Source: Ustilago trichophora
Taxonomy: Eukaryota; Basidiomycota; Ustilaginomycetes; Ustilaginales; Ustilaginaceae
DNA: 64,000 nt
Assembly (NCBI GenBank): GCA_900323505.1
Contig: OOIN01000006.1
Span: 930,001 to 994,000 of the forward strand
Reading direction: 5' to 3'
Shown: positions 1 to 10,300 of the stretch, piece by piece
How the letters are laid out: each line of letters begins with the position of its first letter
Numbering within the stretch: position 1 is the stretch's first letter
The notes under the pieces: generated by a model
The model's input: the letters and a program-made list of their open reading frames with translations, nothing else
Told to the model about the DNA's origin: nothing
Database searches by the model: none
Position numbers and translations under genes: made by a program

Positions 1-581
1 TTCTGTCTACTGTACTGTATGCATCAGCAATGCGCACTAAGCGAGGGATGTTGAGCAGACACAAGGGAGAACAAAGAGACAGGTGACGATGGAACTGCTT
101 GCAACTGCAGCAGCAACTCCCTTTTTATTTTATTTTATTTTAATTTATTTATTTTCACCTTGTAAATCGATTTGCAGAAGACTGCTGGAGTGCTTGTGTG
201 TAGGCAGGACTAAATTCGATTTTCGGCGAGGCCGGTGTTCGCGTGCACCGCACAATTTGGCAAGTCGTACAGAGTCGAGAAACATCAAAAAAAGGGCTTT
301 TGCTTGTCGTACCCTTTTGGCTTTGCGTTTCCTGCTGTTCCTTGCGGCGTTTCGATTTAGCAATGCCCGCAAAAGAACCTTTTTCGATCCCAATCCATCT
401 GTTCAATGCACGAGCTCAAGTGAACCAACCTTCTTGAGTTGTGTACAGAGAGCAGTCGCTGAAAGCTGTGCTGCGACAGTGATGGACGAAGAGGTTGCGT
501 TTGATCTCCATGGTGGGACAAAAAGGCACCAAACCAGAGATAGAGTGGACGCCGACAATTGTGCCGAAAAGGGCTGATTCT

Positions 582-609
582 CAATTTGAGCAATTCAATT
601 TGAGCAATT
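582..609. repeat. 14-bp perfect tandem duplication
   Basis: The 14-base unit CAATTTGAGCAATT occurs at 582-595 and again, without change, at 596-609. It lies in the gene-free left part of the window and has no visible function. Confidence 0.9.
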
Positions 610-3600
610 CACCTCGCCTAGGAACCAATTACAAGGAAACAAATACAAAATCAAGGCGGCTGAGATGCGTAGAAAAATTGGATCCGACCCCGCACATAGC
701 GCTGCAAAATCCATGCATCCCCTCTTGTCTCTTTGCAAGATAAATTGAATCCTAGGACATCGGCTTGCCCTCTCGCTATGGTGCCCCTTTGCCTTGGTTC
801 AGCATGGCTTTGGCTGGAACAGAATTCGCATCGCATCAGAGACGCACTCTGCATGCTGCATATGCATGGGAACACAAGAGTCACAGCATAGTTACTACGT
901 ACCGTTCCTCTCGCCCATTGCCTCTGCTGTCTATTGTGTGTGTATGTCTCTCTCAAAGTCAACAACCAATCAGATTGCGAGTTTGTTTCTCAAAAACCCC
1001 AGCGCCCTCAACAACATCCGATTGGACGGTCACCTCGGCTAGATCAATTTGGATGATTGCCTTTTCTAGCACAAAGCTGCAGCTCACCTGCCCTTCCATG
1101 TCTGAGTTTGGCAGCAAACGCCCTCCTTGCCTAGTAGTCAGGTCTCTTTTTCTTCTTTCGCTGTACTGTATTTCATGCTTTCGTGAACGATGCAATCAAA
1201 TCATTTATGACAGAGCATACGAATGTGCAAGAGAAAGCCTTGGCAAAGAACAGTAGCCTTCGAAATTACGCAGCCTGATGCAGTGATCCACAACACACAC
1301 CACCACGCTTCTGGAGATCGGCAAAGCAACAACAACGACAGTGACAACGGCAACGATCTATGCACAACCAGAAACAGTTGCAAAGCACATTACATTCCTC
1401 TCTCTCCTTCTTTTTCTCCAACTCAGACCATTCCATATTGGTTGCTACCGCCACGGTCGTGTGTCACCGTCACTGTGGACTAGTTTGACAAAAAGGGGGC
1501 CATTGCAGAAACAGCAGCTGCGGCGGGGTGGGCGAACGGTTTAACCGGAACTAAACCCCACCCTGTACTGTACTGTACATACAATATTGTATGCAGGTGT
1601 GTTTTGAGTTGACTTTTGCACTTAGGCTCGGTGCCTGCGTGTATGTACAGTAGGAGTTTTCTGCACATGCAGGCAGAGGAAAGAGGCAAGACAAAGTTCA
1701 AAGTCATGCACATCCGATCCGATCCTCCCCGCATTTTTTTTTTTTTGAGCCACGCGTGCGTCTTTTACTGTTTCTCCTTGCTGCGGTGTGTCTGCACTCC
1801 GACATTACCGGAGTCGTAATGTAGCAACAACACGGAACTGTCTCTCTCTCTGTAGGCCGTCGCCACCGGTTCATTTAAACTGAACTTCATAGAGAGATGA
1901 GATGAACGATGGCAGGTCAGGGAAGAAAAGGTATGAGCTGAGAGGAGAATAGTGACAAAAATTTCAAATTCGCCCAACCGCGGTTGCTCATCTTGACATG
2001 CTAGGTTACCTCTCCCCTCCTCCACCGCCACAACACAGAGCCTTCTTTGTCTGACAATACACACATATCCCTCGAACCACAAACCACGATTTGTAATCCT
2101 TTCCGGAGAACCCAAAAACCCCAGGGAACAACAACTAGCCCGCTGCTTGGGCGCAACACATACGGACAGCTTATTTACGACTCTTCCTTCAACCCGGTAC
2201 AGTACGTCTGTGGATGCTGCTTACTCGGAGAGACTGTCTATTCTCGCTTGGTCTCTTTCTGTAACGTCAAATTTGTGTAACCGGCGCTGTGTCTCGCCTT
2301 CTGCTGTGCACTCAACCGATCCAAGAGATGCGTTTCTATTCATGGCCTGCCAAATCGTCAGAACCTTGATCTCTGTTCGCTCGGTGGTCAATGTATTCTC
2401 GTGTGGCCTTCTGCTCTCTTGGGAATTGTCCAGCCGAGACGCTTTTCGAAACTTTCCCTCCCAACTTGAGCTGTTTTGATAAGACGACACCGATGTGGAA
2501 ATCACCTTTGCAGCATCCAAAACAACAGTAGCAGAGAGAGATGCTGTTTTGCCACTCAGGCGTGGCAGCTGGGTGCACTCGGCCAACGATAATAAACCTT
2601 GCCTCTCAGTTACGCGAGACACCGGCTTGGCCTATGAACGACAACGCCCTCACCCGAATTCTGTTCGCCTCGTTGACTCTCCCTCTTTCGCCCCGACACC
2701 ATCTGACAACACCACCGTGCAGATGTGCAGATCCGGCGCCTGCTGTTCACCTTTTCTATTCTTTCTTTTCTCTCTTTTTTCTATGATCGCTTCTCGTACT
2801 CCTGTGCAGTGTCTACATGCATCGTGACTCGAATGAGAAACTGTGTTGCAGTACCGCCATCTAGGCGAAATGTTTGAGATGAAAAACTCTCCGCGTCTGC
2901 ATGCAACTGCGAAATAATGTGTGTGCTTCCGAACCACGTTCTCGTGTTGTCATTAAACCACGGTTGAGCGGTGGCGTTGTGTCCTGCATATTGTACATAG
3001 CCGATCACCCTTTCACGTTGCGAACCTCTGCCGGTGTTGCTTCATGTATCAGCGGCAATGATGAGGTAGATCGCTCGGTGTCCGAAGGTAAGGGATGATA
3101 TGGCAAAAAGCCAAAGATGGAAAAATAGACTTGAATCGCCGGAGAGCGAGAGCGAGAGAAAGAGAAAAGAAGAGCAAAAAGGGTTCTCAGCGTGTCTCGC
3201 TTTTTGGCGCAGGCATTTGGCCCATAGCCTAGAGCAGATCCATGTGAATCGCCGTAACCTGAGATTCTAGCCTTTTGAAGAGGGAGGGGCAAAGGTCATG
3301 CGAGAGGATTGAGTTCTATTCCTAGCACGAGCTCTAGTGCATTTGCCTCGTGGTCGTTCTGTCTGTTTCTCGGACGGAAGGTGACTCTGCTTGATTGCAA
3401 GATGAGGTGACGAGAGGGTTTGGTTGTGCACTTTGCTGTGTGAGATTCAAGATTGCCTACCCAACGTGTTGCCAGTACGACATTCTTCACGATTCACCTA
3501 CATTCTTTCCCTTGGCTCAGCGGCAATTTTGTTCAGCTTTGTATCCAGTTAGCACCCGAAGATGACATGCTGTCCTCATGCAGGCACAGAAACAAAGAGT

Positions 3601-3633
3601 AGCGGCGGCAGCGGTAAGCTACAGAACACCGTA

Positions 3634-3656
3634 GTGTACAGCTGTGTACTGTACAC
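3634..3656. repeat. short inverted repeat with GTACTGTAC core
   Basis: GTGTACA at 3634-3640 is followed after nine bases by its reverse complement TGTACAC at 3650-3656. The right arm lies inside a GTACTGTAC word of the type that recurs between genes across this window. It could be a dimeric protein-binding site or simply overlapping copies of the recurrent word. Confidence 0.5.
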
Positions 3657-5578
3657 GAGATCAGGAACCAGCATGGCTTTGCCTACCTGTTTGGAGGTGT
3701 GAGATTGATTCGGCAGGAGACTTGTTTGGATTTTTCCCATCGTGTTCCCCGAAAACAAAGGTCCGGCGAGGGCTGCCGACGGAAGGGAATTCGGCCAGAG
3801 GACCTACAGTTCTGTGGTTCCAGACCTTTGCCTCACTTGTCTGTGCCAGTTGGCCTTTTGCCGATACGGCCCCAAGGGACGGGCCCTTTCTTTTTCTATT
3901 TGATGTGTGGAAAAACTCAAAATCGCTCATGCTGATGCTGAGATCTGAGCTTGTGATGGTGATGGTGAAGCAGATTGTAGAAGCTCTCGAACAAGACCAA
4001 GCAATCACGAGGTGACGTGTGTCTTTTTCCCACGTCAATGGCTTTCTATCTCAGCCCGCCAAGCACGCCTGGGTAAGATGAATGTCATTTTTTTTGTCTT
4101 TGGCGAACAGCCACAGAGTCATCACCCTGTGCTCAAAACTGATCTCACCTTCGAGCATATTCGAGGCAAAGAGCATGTGACAACAAGAAAAGAGACTCTG
4201 TCTAGCTTCCGATGACTGCACGACTCGAGTGTTACTGTTGCAAGGCCAATCCAATATAGCTTGCTTTCGATCTTTGATCAGGAGCAGCAACGTACGTACG
4301 TACAAAGCCCCTCGCGTACCCGCGCACATGCTTTCAATGCTCAACATCGTCATGATCATCTTGTTTAGCGTCCTTCTTTCGTCGAGCTTCTAGCATCGTC
4401 GTGGATGCGAAACCTCGCCAAAAGCAGCAAAATCCAGCGTAGCATAGGAACGAGATGGTGGGCTGTTCGGCAACAGAACCCCGCCTAATAATAGCTAGCG
4501 CAAGAGTGAGCGAGCGAGCGAGCTACAAGTGATGACACTTACGTCATGTGTCCTTTTTGCTTCCCCACACCCTCGGAAAGGGCGGACTCGATAATACTGT
4601 ACACATGCAAAAGGCCAAGATCCTGTCCGCCGGACTTGAGAAGCACGAAATGCACGCTAACCTAGCAGATGCACTAAATCGATGCAGACACCAAAACAAA
4701 GTGGCTTCGCGATCGCACCTTGAGTCTTGCTCCCGAGAGGCAGTACCGTTGCAGTCTTGTGGTGCTTTGGAAACAGGTGGAATTTCGCTGCACGACTGCT
4801 GTTAGATGGTGGTCTAACATTTGGAGACAAAATACTGGGCTGTTAGGCCTAAACGTCTCACAGACATTCCTTGCTTCCTGTGCACACAAAGCCTCTCTAA
4901 CATGTTTTCGATGTGATCCAACAAGCAACTAGCGTCACCCAAATTGTCAGCCTGACTCTTGCAGAGCCTTCAATGTACTCTAGGCTCATTGTTGCTTTCA
5001 CAAAGATGGACAGAAAGCACCGAGCTATCACAAGAAGAGTATCGCTCGAGTGTTGTGTCTTTTGAGCGCGAACCGCACGCCTGGCACACTCTGACAGCGG
5101 AGCAGAGCAAATTACATTTGCACTGTTTGAAAGGAAACATCGAATTTCGAACCTGAAAGAGCCACACGCGTTTATATCACTCACACTATGGGGTAGAAGA
5201 ACATCCATACAATCATACAGGAGCTCTCTCTGTATCCACATTGCACAAGGTATGGTACAGATGATGTCGAGATGGTTCCCTTTTCTGTAGCGTTGGAAGA
5301 TATCTTTCATACTCTTACTGAAGCCAAAGTGCGGAAATTGAGGAGCCACTCCAACTCCCCCAACAACGGCTCGGAAATACGTTTTGCGCAGTTGCTGCTC
5401 GCTCTACAATATTTTTGGTTTTTTGTGCTGTTCGGCTGCATTTCACGCGACAAAAAAAGGGGTCTTGCTTCACCGCAACAGCCACAGAGTCGAGTATTTC
5501 GTCCTTTGCCATCGTCCAAGCTGTCTTGGGTTTCACAGTGCATTCTCGAGTGTTTGGCAACCGCAGGTGGCTTGTGAA

Positions 5579-5584
5579 TATATA
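5579..5584 (+). promoter_or_regulatory. TATA-like box of the desaturase gene
   Basis: TATATA lies 101 bases before the ATG at 5685. An in-frame upstream ATG at 5595 is only 11 bases after this box, so a transcript started from it would probably exclude that ATG. This is one reason to prefer the start at 5685. The assignment is positional only. Confidence 0.4.
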
Positions 5585-5684
5585 GCTGGTGTCCATGGTT
5601 AGGATTCCTTGCCTCCGAACCGCCCACTTACTTTCGACATACTTGGACCACTTCGTTCTCCGCTGTGGCAATTCTAGACCAAAC

Positions 5685-6788
5685 ATGACTGAAGTTCAAA
5701 CCACCACCACCACCGCTACCGCCCCGCCCAAGGGCAAAAAGACACTCCAGCCACAACCCTTTCGACCATCGCAAGGTCCACTCAAATCGACATGGCATCA
5801 ATCTGAAAACAAGAAAAATTGGGGTCTAGCCCACTGGCTGATCCATCTGTTTGACATTGACCCGATTCCAGCTGGCTCCACCACCGTTATCCACGACAAG
5901 GACGATCCGATCCCTGTCTTTAACAACTTTTCGGGCCACCTCTACATCTGGATGCGTTTCGGGGCCGCTTTAGCAATCCAATGGGCCTATACGCAGTATA
6001 CGGGCCACAACTGGGGCTACATTGTCAACTTGATCTACTGGGGAACCTATACGGCGATGTACGGTCTCAACATTCTTCACAGCATCCGTCGTGTTGGAGA
6101 ATCTACAGGATATCTGCAACCGCACAAGAACCGAGATGGAATCCCCGATCACAGAGTTAACGAAGTACTCACATCCCTCCTCATGACCGGCTTCTTCCGA
6201 CCTATTGCCGCAACCCTTCTCATCTATGACCCAACCAAACCCGTGACACTCTCACCTTGGCTCCCCGTCCTCATCCCTGCCTTCTCCATCGCCGTCGACT
6301 TTTGGTTCTACTGGTACCACCGAGCCATGCACGAGTACGATTCGCTTTGGAAGTTCCACCGTACTCATCACACTGCCAAACTGCCCACATCGGTGCTCTC
6401 GCTCTACGCAGACACGGTGCAAGAATGGGGCGATGTACTCGTCATCCCCGTCCTAGCCTACTTTACCGTCCGACTTGCTCTACCTATGGGATTCTACGAC
6501 TGGATGCTCTGCTGGACCTACGTCGAAATGATCGAACTCCTCGGTCACTCCGGAGTCCGCGTCGCAGGCACTTCCCCCGCATTCGACCTCATCCCCCTCG
6601 CCAAACTAGACATGGACATCATCGTAGAAGATCACGATCTCCACCATTCCAACGGTTGGAAGACCTCCGGAAACTACGGCAAACAATCCAGAATCTTCGA
6701 CAAACTCTTCGGAACAGTAATGCCCCGAAAGGAGATGCAGGCCCACTTGATCGATTCTTCCGACAAGATCTGGTTCCCTCAGTGGTAA
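5685..6788 (+). CDS. sterol desaturase / fatty acid hydroxylase superfamily protein
   Basis: Intronless, 367 residues. It carries the three histidine boxes of the membrane di-iron hydroxylases (PF04116 family): HRAMH at residues 212-216, HRTHH at 225-229 and HDLHH at 317-321. Several hydrophobic segments lie between about residues 85 and 290. These boxes bind two irons and use O2 to hydroxylate or desaturate a lipid, normally in the endoplasmic reticulum. The substrate cannot be fixed from sequence: C-4 or C-5 sterol oxidation and sphingolipid or fatty acid hydroxylation are all possible, and it is not an obvious Erg3 or Erg25. The ATG at 5685 (A at -3) is preferred to an in-frame ATG at 5595, which has T at -3 and sits just behind the TATA-like box. 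It is convergent with the Spt23-like gene. Confidence 0.88.
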   Translation: MTEVQTTTTTATAPPKGKKTLQPQPFRPSQGPLKSTWHQSENKKNWGLAHWLIHLFDIDPIPAGSTTVIHDKDDPIPVFNNFSGHLYIWMRFGAALAIQWAYTQYTGHNWGYIVNLIYWGTYTAMYGLNILHSIRRVGESTGYLQPHKNRDGIPDHRVNEVLTSLLMTGFFRPIAATLLIYDPTKPVTLSPWLPVLIPAFSIAVDFWFYWYHRAMHEYDSLWKFHRTHHTAKLPTSVLSLYADTVQEWGDVLVIPVLAYFTVRLALPMGFYDWMLCWTYVEMIELLGHSGVRVAGTSPAFDLIPLAKLDMDIIVEDHDLHHSNGWKTSGNYGKQSRIFDKLFGTVMPRKEMQAHLIDSSDKIWFPQW

Positions 6789-7343
6789 AATGAGAAAAGT
6801 TTTCCCTCCTCTCTCACCGCATCCTCCTTCGTTAGTACCTCCTTCATTGTAGCAATCTCCATCCCTTCCCTGCGTCCCTTAATAAATCTTTCACTATGAC
6901 CCCTGTAATCGCCTCGTGGGAAAATCTCCTCCTGTATCATAGACCAACCTGAATTAATTCGGATCGAATCACTGTAACCCCCTCGATGTGTGCCGCGCGC
7001 AAAGGGCGATATGACACCGACCCAGCCTCCGCAGTAGTAGACTGAAAGATGCCAAGGCGACACGATCACGTCTGAGTATGCACTTCCCGACACTGGTCGC
7101 AGCCAGTCAAACCAAACCGGCACGCAGCCACGAGAGCTACGAGTATATGCTAGCATTGATACTTCACCAGCAGCCAAAAAAAAAACAGGTCAAATAGTAC
7201 ATGGATAGGAACGGCACAACACGAGTTGGTACACATGAGATCGCAAGTGAAATAATTAAAAAGCACTTCATGGGTGCAGGTCGAGTCAGATACCAGGCTA
7301 GAGAATCGAATTGTGAATGCTCGAGTGAGACAAGAGAGAAGAA
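6789..7343. other. intergenic region between convergent genes
   Basis: This holds the 3' flanks of the desaturase (+) and the Spt23-like gene (-). No open frame with gene-like character and no repeat beyond a short A run near 7177 was seen. Confidence 0.7.
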
Positions 7344-10300
7344 TCAAGCTTCGCGGTTGCGTCCAACAGCAGGAAGGTCCAAGTAGCTCATAAGATCGGC
7401 ATAGCTAAAGATGCTCGAGCTCTTGGAGAAGAGCAAGACGACAGCGGCGATGAGCAGTACTGGGATCCAGAACCATACGAGCATGGCATCATCGCGCAGC
7501 TGGAGCTGGCCCTTGCGACGACGTGCGACGGCCGTAGACGAGCTGTGGGCGGGAGCTTTGCCCTTGCTATTGGAGTTGCTGGTGGATGGAGCTGGCTTAG
7601 CAGTGTGCGTCGACGTCGAGCTGGTGGATGCTGCGGAAGAGCCCTCACTGGCGTGAGCGGGGCGTCGACGCGTGGAAGTCCTGCGAGATGGACCAGCAAC
7701 GGGTGTAGTGCTGGCTTCCGATGTGGTCTCGGCTGCAGTGACGCTGGTCGAAGACGAGGCTTCTTGCGCAGGGAGTGAGGCGGAGCTCTGTCCTTCGGCG
7801 GCAGCAACCGACTCGTAAGCAGGTGGCGGCGAGTACAGAGGGTTGAGGCTCCAGGCACCTTCCTCGACAATGTTCTTCCACAGGGTCAGGAGACGTCCAC
7901 GCTCGTCCTGCTCCCAGTTTTGTTGGACAGGCGCGGTCTCGGAGCGCGCCTTACCCTTCCCTTCTCCAATCTCTTCGATCGACGCTCCTTGGGCACCGGC
8001 CTGCTCGCCGCGCTGAGCGCCGGACCAGGGCATGAAGGCAGGAGCTTGGATGCCAAGGTGGAAGACGTTGATGGCAGGCATGGTTGGCATGGCAGGCATA
8101 TGAAGCTGTGCAAACTTGTGCGCCACCGTCTGGGGGAGGAAGGCTCGGTTCATCCAATCGGCGCCCGTGTCACCTGCCTTGGACAACCACGACTTGTTGA
8201 CGGCCGAGTCCTGGTCAGTGTTGGCCTCCTTCTCCTTGCTGGACAGCTTGGTAGCTTCCTCGACGAGGCGAGCATCGGCGGCCTTGAGAGAAGCCTTCTC
8301 GTCGATGACGGGTGCTGGTAGCTCCGCAAGAGCCTGTCGAGCTTCAATGTCATCAGCAGCGTCAGTCGCCGTGGGGCGACCAACGTCGTCGTCGGCATCG
8401 TCACCACTGACCGAGGCGCTATCGTCACTGTACTCGTCGAAGCTGGTGCTGACATTGTCCTCGTCCACGTCCGACTGGCTGGGCTCACTGCTGAGCTCGT
8501 CCGAGACGAGATCCTCTTCGTCCTCGTCGTAAGAGAGGCTCGAAGCTGCATGAGAGGTGAGTCGACGCGTCTGCCAGTGACCTGTACGCGAGGTGTTGTC
8601 AAGGATCGTCTCGACATCCACCTGGTCGTGGTTGCGGGCGAGGTCGATGGCGTAGAGACCGTTGGCATCTGCGACATCGTCGCGGGCACCAGCCCTCAAA
8701 AGCATACGGGCAATCGTGACACGGCCCTGGATGGCGGCAAAGTGGAGAGCAGTGACGCCGTTGCGGTCACGCGCATCGAGCGGGCAGCCTCGGCTGATCA
8801 AGGCTTCAACCAGACGGTGGAAGCCCATGAGGGTGGCAAGGTGGAGCAGAGTGTGTCCCTGCTTGTTGGCCAGACGGATGGCGTCGAATCGGGGTTGTAC
8901 ATGCTCGGCGGTGCTGACGTCTGCATCAAGCAGGGAGAGGAATTGCACTAGAGTGTCCTGGAAGTTGGAGCTCTGCGATCGGCTCGTGAAGAGACCAGCG
9001 ACGGCCTCGCGAGCCTGTGCATGGCCAATACCGCCACCGCCAGCGCCTCCGTTGAAGGCAGCAGGCATGCCGGGCTGCTGACCACCGCCAGATCCGACGA
9101 CGCGCATAGCAACCTCGCGGGCAGATCGCATCTGTCCGGTCATCTGCAGACCAACGACCTGCAGCGCCAACTCCATGAGTGCGCGATCGGTCGTGTCGAT
9201 GTAGGTGAAGAGTTGCAATGGCCCGTTGACAGGAGGGGGCTGAGCGACCTGTGTAGCGCCCTTGACGCTGACCACGACGGGACCGGGGCTGGAGCTGGGT
9301 GGCAACAGACATACGAGCGTGTTGCTCGCCCACACCTTGGTGTTGGAAGCCGGCACATCGCCAAAGACGCAGGTGATGCCTTCGGTGAAATTCTCGCCGA
9401 GCACCGTCACCTCGATACCACCGCTGGTGGGACCCTCGCCAGGGATGAGCTTGGAGATCCTGGGAACGGGCGCCTGCTCGACACTGTGGTTTTGAGAAGG
9501 AGGTGACGCCTGTGCAAAAGCAGGATTGACGGGACCGGGAGGGGTCGAGTTGGGTCGGAGATGAGGCGGCAGTGCGGCGGCAGCAGCCATAGCCATGAGC
9601 TGCGCAAAGTCGACACCGCTCGAGACTCCTGCCTGGGCATTGCGGAAGAACTGCTCGAGGTCAAAGTTGGGCAAGCTGGCGAGGTTGGTCTGCAGCGTGG
9701 TAGGCGACAGGGAGCCCTGGGCAAGTTGAGCCTGCATCTGCGGGGGCATCTGTGGCAGCTGCAGAGGTTGCTGCGGGATGCCGTTGGGCTGCTGCATTGC
9801 TTGCACTGGTCCAGCACCAATCATAGCGGCAGGAGCGGGTGAGCCGCCTACGCTCGAAGCATCACCGGGTGTCTTTGTGCCTGTGCTGGTGCTGTTGCTG
9901 CGGCCGAGACCGGTCATGGCTGTACCCGCAGTGGCAAAAGCATTCCAGAAGTCGTTCGAGCTGAAATCGACGCCACCGTTTCCAACTGCAGGAGGCGAGG
10001 TAGCAGAGATGGACGGAGTGTTCTGACCAGTGCCCGAGTAGGGAGTCATGTTGAGATCCTTGCCTGAAGTATTGCGACGGCGGCGGTTGCCATCGTAAGG
10101 CTTGGAGCGCTCCTTTCTCTGCTTGACTGGTGCTTCAGTGCAGACGCTGCCGTTGGGTGTAGCACTGCCACTTGTGGACGCAGCGGCACTCGATTGATCA
10201 TCTGTGGTCTGCGTCTGCTGAGGCGGGTTTCGCGGGCTGGTGCCGTTGACCTGCTTGATAACACCGAGCGAGGCGGGTGCCGAGGGCGAGGAGGCGTTGG

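Larger units (their letters stand above)
1..5684. other. gene-free stretch, 5.7 kb
   Basis: I find no open reading frame here with a recognisable domain, sustained codon-like composition or plausible splice structure. The longest frames, such as the one at 83-577 (+), translate to compositionally random peptides. The sequence is less GC-rich than the neighbouring genes and has scattered pyrimidine runs. It also holds a 14-bp tandem duplication at 582-609 and several GTACTGTAC-type words. The right end must contain the promoter of the desaturase gene. No tRNA with a credible B box plus acceptor stem was seen. A non-coding RNA or a multi-exon gene cannot be excluded by eye. Confidence 0.6.

Noticed and set aside
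83..577. 164-residue plus-strand frame at the left end
   Set aside because: The translation begins with a homopolymer-derived hydrophobic run and continues as random sequence. No domain, no good start context and no codon-like periodicity.
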